64,000 nt of DNA, taken from positions 6,448,001 through 6,512,000 of the forward strand of contig NZ_JACBZH010000001.1 of the NCBI RefSeq assembly GCF_013407855.1, read 5' to 3'. Position numbers and translations under genes: made by a program. A model generated the notes under the pieces. That model was not told where the DNA came from. It worked only from the letters and a program-made list of their open reading frames with translations, and did no database searches. Source of the stretch: Actinopolymorpha rutila (GTDB lineage Bacteria > Actinomycetota > Actinomycetes > Propionibacteriales > Actinopolymorphaceae). Shown one piece after another: positions 33,971-42,270 of this stretch. The number at the start of each line of letters is the position of its first letter. The first letter of the stretch is position 1.

Positions 33971-36733
33971 TCAGGCGTCCGGGTAACCGAGTTCGACATC
34001 GTGCGTGCCGTGAGCCGCGGCGTCCACCCGGCCCGAGCTGGCCACCGGCGGGAAGCCGCTGGCGATGATGGTGTAGTCGCCGGCCGGCAAGTCCTCGAGG
34101 GTGTACGCGCCTTCGGCATCGGTCACCGTGGTCGTGAGCACCGCACCCGAAGCGTCGACGAAGGTGATCAGCGCCTCGCGTACCGGATGCCCGTCCCGCC
34201 CCGACCGCGCGACACCGGTCAACCGGCCACCGCCCTCCAGGTGCAGGTCCAACCGCTCCTCGCCACCCTGCGGCACCATGACGCTCGCCGCGATCGGGCG
34301 GTAGTTCGCGGCGCTGGCGACAACGGTGAAGTGGCCGCCGCCCAGACCGTCCATCGCATAGCTGCCGTCCTCGCCGGTGACCAGGGAGGTGACGACCTCG
34401 CCGCTCTGGTCGGTCAGGGTCACCGTGGCGCGGGGCACCGGGGCGCCGGAGCCGCTGACCGAGACCGTTCCGTACAGCCGGGTGCTCCCGGAGAGCACCA
34501 GGTCGAGCGTCACCGGGCCCCCGGTAGTGGTGATCGTCGACGCCTGCGGCTGGTAGGCGCCGGCCGAGGCGATCAGGACGTGCGCGCCGGCCTCCAGGAC
34601 CGGAACGACGTACGCACCGGACTGGTCGGTGAGAGTACGTGCGACCTGGTGGCCGCCGAGGTCGATCAGGGTCAGAGCGGCGCCGGAAACGGGGCTGCCG
34701 TCCGGGCGGAGGACCTTGCCGCTGACTTGGTGGCCGTCGTGGCCGTCGCGGTCGTCGTGGTCGTCGCCGTTCGGCGTCGTGGATGATCCGTTGCTCGTCG
34801 GTGCGGCTTCCGGCTGGGTCCGCGGCATCCGAAGGAGCTGGGCGAAGTCCTCCCCCGCCGCCAAAGCGTGCCGACCGTTCGTGCCGGCGTGACCGTTGGC
34901 GCCGGCGTGGCCGTTGCTGGTCGCGTAGCCGTTGGCACCGACGTGACCGTTGGCGCCGACGTGCCCGTTGCCGAGCTCCGCCGCCGCCCGCAGTGACTTA
35001 TCGGTCTCCGGGGCCTCCGGAGTATCCACCTCCGCTGCCGGACCCGCCTCCTCCGCGGCCCGTGCCGCCATGCCGGACTGCGTACGCAGCGGGATTTCCT
35101 TCATGAACACCAGCAGCAGGAACGCCACGATCGGAGCGACGGCGGCGGTCAGGAACACCAGGTCCATGGAGTCGGAGAACCCCATCCGGAACGGCACGGC
35201 GAGCCGCGGGTCGAGCCGCTGGATGAAGGAGGAGTCCTGGAGCACACCACCCGTACCGCCGCCACCGGAGCCGTGCAGCATCGCCAGCACCGGCTGGTTC
35301 GCCTTGTCGGCCAGCACCTTCGGGTCGTGCAGCGCGGCCTGGAAGGCCGGTGTCTGGCTGACCGTACGGAACGCGTCCGCGATCTTGTCACCGACCGTAC
35401 TGAACAGCAGCGAGAGGAAGACGGCCGTCCCGAGCGTGCCGCCCATCTGGCGGAAGAAGATCGAGGACGAGGTGGCGACGCCCATGTCACGGGGCGGGAC
35501 GGCGTTCTGGATGGCGAGGGTGAGGGTCTGCATGCACAGGCCGAGCCCGAGGCCTACCACCGCCATGTAGATGTCGGTCTGCCACAGCGGGGTGTCCCAC
35601 GCGACCTGGTGGAACAGCACCAGGCCGGCGGTCATGAGGAGGGTGCCTATGAGGGGGAAGATCTTGTAGCGGCCGGTCTTGGCGGTGATCTGCCCCGAGG
35701 ACAGCGAGCCCGTCATGATGCCGGCCATCAGCGGCAGCATCAGCAGTCCCGAATGCGTGGGCGTGGCGCCCTTCACGATCTGGAGGTACTGCGGCACGAT
35801 CGCGATCGCCCCGAACATCGCCATGCCGATGAAGAAGCCACCCGACGAGATCAGCGAGAAGACCGGGGATCGGAACAGCCGCAACGGGATCAGTGCGTCG
35901 TCCTTCATCCGCTTCTCGGCGAAGATGAACGCGATCAGACCGACTCCACCGAGCACGTAACAGATCAGCGCGTCCCGGGACCCCCAACCCCAGTCCCGGC
36001 CCTGTTGGGCCACGATCAGCAGCGGTACGACGCACACCGCGATCGTGATCGCGCCGAGCCAGTCGATGCGGTGGTCGCGGCGGGTGTGTGGCACATGCAG
36101 CACCCGGCCGACCACGATCAGCGCGATGACGCCGATGGGCACGTTGACCAGGAACACCCACCGCCAGCCGGCCAGGCTGATCAGCTCGGACTGACCGGCG
36201 AAGAACCCGCCGATCACGGGGCCGAGGACGCTGGAGGTCGCGAACACGGCCATGAAGTAGCCCTGGTACCGAGACCGCTCGCGAGGCGGCACGATGTCGC
36301 CGACGATCGCGAACGCGAGCGACATCAGGCCGCCGGCGCCGAGTCCCTGGAACGCGCGGAACCCGGCGAGCTGCCACATCGACTGCGAAAAGGTGCAGGC
36401 GAGGGAGCCGATCACGAAGATGGTGATCGCGGTCAGGAAGAGTGGCCGCCGGCCCCAGAGGTCGGACAGCTTGCCGTAGAGCGGGGTACTCACGGTCGAC
36501 GTGATCAGGTAGGCAGTCGTCGCCCAGGCCAGCATGTCCAGGCCCTTGAGATCATCGGCGATGGTGCGGATCGCCGTGGAGACGATCGTCTGGTCCAGTG
36601 CGGCGAGGAACATCCCGAGCATCAGGCCCGAGATGATGGTGACGATCTGGCCGTGACTCAGCTGGCCCGGTGACCGCTGCTCGGGCCCCGCGACCGCTCT
36701 CCGGGTCGCCGTACTCTGCACCGCGTTACTCAT
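33971..36733 (-). CDS. MFS (DHA2) exporter with four C-terminal carboxypeptidase-regulatory-like domains
   Basis: About 920 residues. Residues about 20-530 are a 14-helix EmrB/QacA-type exporter (LGMFLAALDQTIVSTAIRTI; GKLSDLWGRRPLFL; VLGPVIGGFFAGQ). A linker of about 130 residues follows, with an NGH[VA]GANGH-type repeat. Four tandem beta-sandwich modules then resemble CarboxypepD_reg/CNA-B-like units: each has GxVxxxGxPVxxAxVTLxD, a turn (TxxDGSYxxxGLxxG) and xTVxASAxxYxP. ATG 36733 has GGAAGGG upstream. The tail is predicted cytosolic, odd for modules usually found outside the cell. Confidence 0.9.
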   Translation of the reverse strand: MSNAVQSTATRRAVAGPEQRSPGQLSHGQIVTIISGLMLGMFLAALDQTIVSTAIRTIADDLKGLDMLAWATTAYLITSTVSTPLYGKLSDLWGRRPLFLTAITIFVIGSLACTFSQSMWQLAGFRAFQGLGAGGLMSLAFAIVGDIVPPRERSRYQGYFMAVFATSSVLGPVIGGFFAGQSELISLAGWRWVFLVNVPIGVIALIVVGRVLHVPHTRRDHRIDWLGAITIAVCVVPLLIVAQQGRDWGWGSRDALICYVLGGVGLIAFIFAEKRMKDDALIPLRLFRSPVFSLISSGGFFIGMAMFGAIAIVPQYLQIVKGATPTHSGLLMLPLMAGIMTGSLSSGQITAKTGRYKIFPLIGTLLMTAGLVLFHQVAWDTPLWQTDIYMAVVGLGLGLCMQTLTLAIQNAVPPRDMGVATSSSIFFRQMGGTLGTAVFLSLLFSTVGDKIADAFRTVSQTPAFQAALHDPKVLADKANQPVLAMLHGSGGGGTGGVLQDSSFIQRLDPRLAVPFRMGFSDSMDLVFLTAAVAPIVAFLLLVFMKEIPLRTQSGMAARAAEEAGPAAEVDTPEAPETDKSLRAAAELGNGHVGANGHVGANGYATSNGHAGANGHAGTNGRHALAAGEDFAQLLRMPRTQPEAAPTSNGSSTTPNGDDHDDRDGHDGHQVSGKVLRPDGSPVSGAALTLIDLGGHQVARTLTDQSGAYVVPVLEAGAHVLIASAGAYQPQASTITTTGGPVTLDLVLSGSTRLYGTVSVSGSGAPVPRATVTLTDQSGEVVTSLVTGEDGSYAMDGLGGGHFTVVASAANYRPIAASVMVPQGGEERLDLHLEGGGRLTGVARSGRDGHPVREALITFVDASGAVLTTTVTDAEGAYTLEDLPAGDYTIIASGFPPVASSGRVDAAAHGTHDVELGYPDA

Positions 36734-36838
36734 CGGTCCCTTCCGCCCCTGCCGCGCGCCTGCCGACCCACCCCGATGCGGCTGGTGTTCCTCCGCCATC
36801 GGCGTCGCTCCGGTAGTACGCCTACCCACTTTCTGTTG

Positions 36839-36896
36839 CTTGCTCCATGCAAGTTACGCCAGACCCAACTATGCGGGGCGGCCGTTGCTTAGACAA
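36839..36896 (-). promoter_or_regulatory. Promoter and palindrome upstream of the MFS fusion gene
   Basis: Leftward: TTGTCT (36896-36891), 17 bases, then CATAGT (36873-36868). About 15-30 bases further, CTTGC-TCCAT-GCAAG (36839-36853) is a perfect inverted repeat, well placed for a TetR/MarR-type repressor. No such regulator is adjacent. Confidence 0.4.
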
Positions 36897-37118
36897 CACA
36901 ACTACTTGTGAACTGGCGCACAGTTAGGCAAAAGAACTCTTTACGTAACCCTGTGTCGGGCTACCCTCACCCATCCGGAGCAGGCGGGCGTTCCACCCCA
37001 TCGGCCCGACGACATCCGCCCCAGCAGATCCGCTCGTTTCTACACCGCGAACCTGGAGATCCCGTCGGCCACCGGATCCGCTCCTGTCGGCTTCTGACCA
37101 CGTGAGATGGTGTGCCGC

Positions 37119-38384
37119 ATGACCTACGACGTTGTCGTGATCGGGGGTGGCCCGGCGGGGGCGACCGCGGCCATCCAGGCGGCCAGGCTGGGTGCGCGGA
37201 CCCTGCTCGTGGAGAAGAACGCCATGCTCGGCGGCACCACCACCGCCGCGGCGATCGACATACCGGGGCTCTTCCACGCCTGGGGTACGCAGGTGATCGC
37301 CGGCATCGGGTGGGAGATCGTGAAGCGTGCCGTCGAGGTCGCAGGCGACGACCTGCCGGACTTCGCCGACTTCGACCGGCCGGCGTACAGGCTGAGCGTC
37401 CAGTTGCGTCGCGAGATCTACGCCGCGCTGCTGGACGAGGCCGTGCTCGACTCGGGTGCCACGCTGCGCTTCCACACCATGCTCGGCGCCGTGCGGCGCG
37501 ACGACGCCGAGTGGCACATGACGCTGTGCGGCAAGGAAGGCCTGTTCGAGGAGCGAGCTCGCGTCCTGGTCGACTGCACCGGCGACGCCAACGCGGTCGC
37601 ACTGGCCGGGTTCGAACGCGAACAGAACGTGGAACGCCAGCCCGCGACGTACAGCGCGTGCTTCAGCGGGTACGACGCCGGGTCACTGGACTACGACGCA
37701 CTGCTGCAGGCCTGCGCCGAAGCCGTTACGCGCAAGGAGTTGCGGCCCACCGACCTGACGATGCACAAGGACGGCGTACGTGGATTCCTGAGGTTCCGCG
37801 GGCGGAACTCCATGCACATCCCCGGCGTCGACGGCAGCACGAGCCAGGGTCGCTCCGAGGCGGAGGTCGAGGGCCGAGCGGGCCTGATGCGGATCTTCCG
37901 TTTCCTGCGGGCCCAGCCAGGTCTCGAGGGCCTGACGATCGACTACTTCGCCTCCGAGTGTGGCATTCGGGAGACGTACACCATCGCGGGCAAGCGGAAG
38001 ATCACCGTCGACGACTACGTGAGCGGACGGGTGTGGGACGACGCGGTCTGCTACAGCTTCTACCCGATCGACGTGCACAGGCCCAGCGGCCACGGCATCG
38101 ACTACCGGGTCCTCAGCAAGGGCACGTTCCCGACCATCCCGCGCGGGGCGCTCCTGCCACGCGACAGCAGCTGGCTGATCGCTGCCGGGCGTTGCGCGTC
38201 GGGCGACCAGGAAGCCAACTCCGCCTACCGCGTCCAAGCATCCTGCATGGCCATGGGGCAGGCCGCCGGGGTGATGGCGGCACTGTCCGCCCAGTCCGAC
38301 GTCGAGCCGGAAGACCTCGCCCTGGCCGACATCCACACGACGCTACGCGCGCACGCCGCGATCGTGCCGGGCGATATCGGCTGA
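37119..38384 (+). CDS. FAD-dependent oxidoreductase
   Basis: 421 residues. It starts MTYDVVVIGGGPAGATAAIQAARLGARTLLVEKNAMLGGTTT, a full Rossmann FAD site with the E/GG second motif. The middle (VLVDCTGDANAVALAG) and end (SWLIAAGRCASGDQEANSAYRVQASCMAMGQAAGVMAAL) match the FAD-dependent oxidoreductase family related to fumarate-reductase/thiamin-type enzymes of plant-polymer-degrading bacteria. No signal peptide. Substrate unknown. It diverges from the MFS fusion gene. Confidence 0.88.
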   Translation: MTYDVVVIGGGPAGATAAIQAARLGARTLLVEKNAMLGGTTTAAAIDIPGLFHAWGTQVIAGIGWEIVKRAVEVAGDDLPDFADFDRPAYRLSVQLRREIYAALLDEAVLDSGATLRFHTMLGAVRRDDAEWHMTLCGKEGLFEERARVLVDCTGDANAVALAGFEREQNVERQPATYSACFSGYDAGSLDYDALLQACAEAVTRKELRPTDLTMHKDGVRGFLRFRGRNSMHIPGVDGSTSQGRSEAEVEGRAGLMRIFRFLRAQPGLEGLTIDYFASECGIRETYTIAGKRKITVDDYVSGRVWDDAVCYSFYPIDVHRPSGHGIDYRVLSKGTFPTIPRGALLPRDSSWLIAAGRCASGDQEANSAYRVQASCMAMGQAAGVMAALSAQSDVEPEDLALADIHTTLRAHAAIVPGDIG

Positions 38385-38428
38385 CCGCTGAGACCACGGC
38401 AAGCGCGAGAGTGCGCCGGTCGTGCCCG

Positions 38429-38971
38429 CTATGTGCTCGGATGCTCGTCGGCGGCCGTGTCGCGCACGTCGGCGGCCGTGTCGCGCACGTCGGCGGCCCG
38501 GTCACGCTCGTCTGCCGCCCGGTCGCGTTCCTCGGCCAGGCGCTCACGTTCCTCGGCCAGGCGCTCACGCTCGTCGGTAAGGCGTTCACGCTCGTCAGCG
38601 AGGCGATCACGTTCGTCGGCATCGGCTTCGCGTCGGTCGGCATGGGCTTCGCGTTGGTCGGCGTCCCTGTCGCGCTTGTCGACGACTCGCTGGTGTTCCT
38701 TGGGATCGATGGATCCCAGTTCGGCGAGTCGACGGTGGGACTCGGCGGCGAGACGCCGATATTGGGTTTTGAGAGACCGGTCGACCTGGGCCCGGTACGC
38801 TGCGGCGCGGTCGGGCCGCAGGTACGCCTGACCACCTTCCGCCAAACGGGCCGCGCGGCTCCGCTCGGCCTCAGCGCGTTGCCTCGCCGCCTGCGTACGC
38901 AACCGCGCGGCAAGCGCACGCTTCTCGGCGGCTCGCTCGCGCAGATTCTCCGCGGTTTGCTCCTGGGACAT
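38429..38971 (-). CDS. Heptad-repeat, charged coiled-coil protein A
   Basis: 180 residues, almost all helical. The N-terminal third is Ala/Arg-rich. Then comes the segment LAAESHRRLAELGSIDPKE, shared with the next two genes. The C-terminal half is built of near-perfect 7-residue units such as DERERLA, DERDRAA and DVRDTAA, giving about 21-base DNA repeats from about 38430 to 38640. No transmembrane or catalytic motif. Likely a long coiled coil or single alpha-helix. It starts 11 bases after its paralogue, so co-transcription is very likely. Family not recognised. Confidence 0.75.
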   Translation of the reverse strand: MSQEQTAENLRERAAEKRALAARLRTQAARQRAEAERSRAARLAEGGQAYLRPDRAAAYRAQVDRSLKTQYRRLAAESHRRLAELGSIDPKEHQRVVDKRDRDADQREAHADRREADADERDRLADERERLTDERERLAEERERLAEERDRAADERDRAADVRDTAADVRDTAADEHPST

Positions 38972-38982
38972 TTCGGGTCGAA

Positions 38983-39642
38983 CTAGCGGTTGTCGGCGTG
39001 GCGTTTGCTGGTTGGTCGTTCTTGTTCGTCGGCGGCTCGTTCGCGCTCGTCGGCGGCTCGCTCACGCTGGTCGGCGGATCGTTCGCGCTCTGTGGCATCG
39101 CGGTCGCGGTGGTCCGCGTCGCGGTCGCGTTCGTTGGCCATCCGTTGGCGGTCGTCGGCGACCCGTTCGCGTTGGTCGGCTTCGCGGTTGCGTTGGTCTT
39201 CGATGCGGTCCCGCTCGTCGGCGCTCCGTTCGCGCTTGTCAGCAAGATGGTTGCGTTCGTCGGCCTCGTGGTCGCGTTGGTCGGCGAGGTTGTCGCGTTC
39301 TTCCGCGGCGCGCATCCGTTCGGTGCGTGCGACGAATCGCAGTTCCTCCAGCCGACCGCGAGCCTGGGCCGCGAGGCCGCGAAGATAGGCCGTCCGACTC
39401 CGTTCCTTGGCGGCATGTTCACGTTCACCGGCGGCGCGTGCTCGTTCGTCGGCGGCGCGAAGCCGCAGCGCAGCAGCCTCACCGGCATGGGCCGCGAGGA
39501 GCTTGCCTCTCTCCGCCGCTCCCCTGCGCAACCGCGTGGCGAGCGCACGTGTCTGGGCGGCTCGCTGCCGAAACTCCAGGGCGATTCGCTGCAGCCGGGG
39601 GATTTGGTCGGGTTCATGCTGCCACCCGTCTGTGGCGGGCAT
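38983..39642 (-). CDS. Heptad-repeat, charged coiled-coil protein B
   Basis: About 219 residues (ATG 39642 chosen; an upstream start adds eleven Arg-rich residues). An Ala/Arg-rich front leads to LAAQARGRLEELRFVARTE, aligned with the shared motif of proteins A and C. About 95 residues of 7-residue units (DQRDHEA, DERNHLA, DERERAA) follow to the end. The plus strand of this DNA encodes a long hydrophobic frame that is a shadow of the repeats. Probably a structural or scaffolding protein; function unknown. Confidence 0.75.
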   Translation of the reverse strand: MPATDGWQHEPDQIPRLQRIALEFRQRAAQTRALATRLRRGAAERGKLLAAHAGEAAALRLRAADERARAAGEREHAAKERSRTAYLRGLAAQARGRLEELRFVARTERMRAAEERDNLADQRDHEADERNHLADKRERSADERDRIEDQRNREADQRERVADDRQRMANERDRDADHRDRDATERERSADQRERAADERERAADEQERPTSKRHADNR

Positions 39643-39813
39643 GTCATCGACTCTACGCCGCCCCCGCCGAACCATCCTGGCCAGCAGCCTGCCTCGACCG
39701 TCGCGCTTCTGCCGCGTCGTCGCCCCAGCTGTGGCGGCCCACGGTGCTCTGCCGGAAGCACGCGGACCGGCCCCGCGAGTAGGAACCGCACTATCCGAGG
39801 ACTCGACAGGCCG

Positions 39814-40071
39814 TCAGCGGTCGGGGCCGGCGGCCTCGTCAGGTTCGTCGGCATTGGCTGGGCGGTGACGGTCGGCCGACCAGCAGTGCGGACCGCCCTG
39901 GAAGGGGTGGTCGGGGCCGATGTATCCCAGGTCCTCAAGCTGGCGGTGCGCCTGCGTGGCGAGGTGATGGGCGTGGGCCTTCAAGGCCTGGCCGAAGTCG
40001 GACGGCCGGGTGTCGTCGGTGACGTGTTCATGGTGCTGCTTTTCGGCGGCATGATTATTGTCTTGTGCCAT
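39814..40071 (-). CDS. Small protein C sharing a motif with the heptad-repeat proteins
   Basis: 85 residues, His-rich at the start (MAQDNNHAAEKQHHEHVTDD). The segment HHLATQAHRQLEDLGYIGPDHP matches the motif in proteins A and B, but no heptad repeats follow. It is first in the leftward set A-B-C, 171 bases before protein B. The region upstream is AT-richer than its surroundings. Function unknown. Confidence 0.6.
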   Translation of the reverse strand: MAQDNNHAAEKQHHEHVTDDTRPSDFGQALKAHAHHLATQAHRQLEDLGYIGPDHPFQGGPHCWSADRHRPANADEPDEAAGPDR

Positions 40072-40338
40072 TTTCGGGGCTCTGTTTCGGTATTCACCGG
40101 TTCAAATGGGAGACCTTCAAACTCTACGCGGACTGTTCAGTGGACGCATTTGCTGCTAAAGAATTCACTCGACACCCCGACGGCGACACCAAAGTCAACG
40201 CCGCATCACCGAACAGGCAGTGCGTAGCATCAAGGGACAGCGGCCGCGGACCGCCAGAACCCCAGGTTCCCAGGCGAAGCGTCAATCAGGTACTGACACA
40301 GATCCGTCAAGCACCTCCTGCGTCAAGACAAGGACGCA
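40072..40338. other. Intergenic, comparatively AT-rich
   Basis: About 270 bases between the leftward set of repeat proteins and the GAF remnant. Base composition is noticeably less GC-rich. No RNA gene or clear hairpin was found. The promoter of protein C should lie at its left end. Confidence 0.35.
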
Positions 40339-40494
40339 ATGAGTCCGCTGTGGAAGGGTCAACGGTTCCCAGTCGCCGACTGCGTAAGCGGCTGGGCCGT
40401 GCTGAACCGCCGCACGGTCGTTATCGTCGACATCCGACGTGACAACCGGATCCCGGCCGAATCATGGTGGACATCCACGACGTTTGTCGACGCT
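40339..40494 (+). pseudogene. GAF-domain remnant
   Basis: The frame encodes GQRFPVADCVSGWAVLNRRT followed by VVIVDIRRDNRIPAE, a strong match to the core of GAF domains in sensor proteins (SGWCMLNRxTVxIPDIxxDxRIP). The reading degrades into SWWTSTTFVDAG at the point where YRPTFVESL is expected, then becomes nonsense. Neither end of a gene survives. Confidence 0.42.
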
Positions 40495-40524
40495 GGTGCG
40501 CGTGTTGTGGCGCGTGGTGCGTGT

Positions 40525-40860
40525 TCACGATGCACGTGTGGTCTTGCCGTAAGCGGGAGCTACCACCCGGTGCCGGTGGTTCCTTCGGCTTGCTTCGGTG
40601 GTGCCGCCCCACACTCCGTAGGGCTCGGGCATGGTGACGGCGTGCGCTTCACACTGGCAGCGGACCGGGCACTGTTCGCACACTGCGGTGGCCGCTGCTT
40701 CTCTGGCGGCACGATCTGCAGAGTTTTCGGTCTCGTGTCCGTAGAACAGTTGGGAGGGCAGGTCGGCGCAGGCTGCGTCTTCGTGCCAGCGAGTCCACGC
40801 CTTCGGTGGTCGGGAGGTGTTGCCCCGTCCGCCAGGGATCGCTCTTCGGCGCTTGGGCAT
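40525..40860 (-). CDS. WhiB-family iron-sulfur regulator
   Basis: 111 residues. The four cluster ligands are Cys31 and Cys61-x2-Cys64-x5-Cys70 (CADLP; CEQCPVRCQC). The YGVWGGTTE turn and a short basic tail follow. WhiB proteins bind [4Fe-4S] and a sigma factor to control development, redox or antibiotic response. ATG 40860 has GAGGAGA upstream. The N-terminus (MPKRRRAIPGGRGNTSRP) is more basic than usual. Confidence 0.92.
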   Translation of the reverse strand: MPKRRRAIPGGRGNTSRPPKAWTRWHEDAACADLPSQLFYGHETENSADRAAREAAATAVCEQCPVRCQCEAHAVTMPEPYGVWGGTTEASRRNHRHRVVAPAYGKTTRAS

Positions 40861-41103
40861 CGTGGTGTCTCCTCGTCTGAGGCGCACGTCGGGTCGAGAT
40901 GACAACGGCGCGAGGTCCGACGTGCTGAGTGGATGGGATGTCGTTCTGCTACGTGAGGTCGCCGGGGGCGGGTGGGACGTCGAGCGGGGTGGAGCTTCGT
41001 CCTGAGGCGCGGGGTGGTGCGGGCAGGCGACGGGGCGGAATCGCCTGCCCGGTCAGGGTTTCGCGCTGGGTTCAGCAGCGGGATCTGTAAGGTCGTGGGG
41101 AGA

Positions 41104-41571
41104 TCAGGACGTCAGCGGATGGCCTGGGTAGGTCATGTGGAGTACCCGGATGTCGCCGCTCGCGGGTGCTGCCACCCTCATGTCCACGCCCAGCTGGCCT
41201 GCACGCTTGTGCGCGGCAGCCAGGCACCGGACTCCCAGCGGGCTGACGAAGCGTGCCTGGTTCAGTTGCAGAAGCAGTACCGGCGGCTGGCTCAGCAGTA
41301 GCCATTGGAGCTGGCGCTTCAACTCCCACGCGTTGTCGTCGGTGACGTTCCCGGCGACGGATACCAGTGTGTGGCCTCGGGTGTCCGCGCTCCAGGTCAC
41401 GTCGAGTGTCGAGGTGTTTTCCGGTCGTGGGCCTGCCACCAGCGGGTCATCCAAAGGCGGTTGCGAGGACCTGACTGTGTTGTGACCACCTGGCTCGCAG
41501 CGAAAGTACTGCCTGGGAAACGACCTGTCCAACGGGCCGAGGTTGGCAGGGGAGAAGGGGTGTCGGGTCAT
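41104..41571 (-). CDS. STAS-domain protein (anti-anti-sigma-like)
   Basis: 155 residues. A 55-residue polar N-terminus is followed by a STAS fold: TLVSVAGNVTDDNAWELKRQLQWLL, then PVLLLQLNQARFVSPLGVRCLAAAHKRAGQLG. In the canonical family FIDSSGLGVL carries the phosphorylated Ser; here the position reads FVSPLGVR, with Pro/Leu in place of Ser, so classical RsbV-type phosphoregulation is unlikely. ATG 41571 has GGGAGG upstream. Confidence 0.85.
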   Translation of the reverse strand: MTRHPFSPANLGPLDRSFPRQYFRCEPGGHNTVRSSQPPLDDPLVAGPRPENTSTLDVTWSADTRGHTLVSVAGNVTDDNAWELKRQLQWLLLSQPPVLLLQLNQARFVSPLGVRCLAAAHKRAGQLGVDMRVAAPASGDIRVLHMTYPGHPLTS

Positions 41572-41827
41572 AGCTAGCCTCCCGGGGGACGATCGGCGAC
41601 AATCCCCCGTAGGTGTCCAACCCGACCGGCCCCTACCCGTACTGATCAAGGCGAATCGTTTGTGACCGGATCAGGACTGCAAAGCGAGGTCCGCAAAGGC
41701 CGCCTCGTGTCGGATCTTCGAGGGGTTCGCGTTCCGCGTCTTGTCTGGTACGCCTCGTATGGGTCGTCGGCGCTAACGTGGAGAAGTCCGTCGATTGAGA
41801 TGTGACGGTTCGCGAGGAGGCGTGCCC

Positions 41828-42154
41828 ATGCCGCAGCGACAGTGGGGAAGCAAGCGGGAAAGGCAGTACGAGCACGTCAAGAGCAGCCAGAAAGCGCAGG
41901 GGCGCTCCGAAGAACGCGCCACCGAGATAGCTGCACGCACCGTGAACAAGGAGCGCGCTCGTTCCGGCGAGGCCAGCCAGAAAAGCTCCACCTCGACCAA
42001 GGACATCTCCTCCGGCCGGCGTGGAGGTCAACGGTCCGGAAGCGGCCCGGGCGGGCGCACGAAGGCGCAGCTGTACGCGGACGCGAAGCGGCAGGGAGTC
42101 CAGGGTCGTTCGAAGATGAGCAAGGCCCAGCTCGAAAGGGCCGTCGGCCGCTGA
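41828..42154 (+). CDS. Small basic protein with Rho-N/SAP-like C-terminus
   Basis: 108 residues, pI clearly basic. The first 70 residues are polar, Ser/Arg/Lys-rich (MPQRQWGSKRERQYEHVKSS). The last 30, TKAQLYADAKRQGVQGRSKMSKAQLERAVGR, match a Rho N-terminal/SAP-type helix-extended-loop-helix (LYxxAKxxGxxGRSxMSKxxL), a nucleic-acid-binding module. GAGGAGG precedes ATG 41828. Similar actinobacterial proteins are labelled plasmid stabilisation protein; direct evidence is lacking. Confidence 0.78.
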   Translation: MPQRQWGSKRERQYEHVKSSQKAQGRSEERATEIAARTVNKERARSGEASQKSSTSTKDISSGRRGGQRSGSGPGGRTKAQLYADAKRQGVQGRSKMSKAQLERAVGR

Positions 42155-42270
42155 GGCGGCCGCCCTTCTCTGCCTTGAACGAGCCCATGGGACCGTTGGC
42201 GCTGCAGTAAGGGGTCTGATGGCCCCCGGGGTGGTGGACCTGTGCGGGGCCGGTCTAGCGTTGGGTTGTC

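Noticed and set aside
38998..40227. Long plus-strand frame with many Val/Phe/Leu repeats, looking like a membrane protein
   Set aside because: It is the exact antisense of the DERxRxA heptad repeats; hydrophobic composition follows from complementing Glu/Arg/Asp codons. The minus strand has sensible starts and the shared motif.
41635..41660. GATT-N15-GGGTAG as a sigma-B promoter for the STAS gene
   Set aside because: The -35 matches only three of four bases and it lies over 60 bases from the start; too weak to annotate as a feature.
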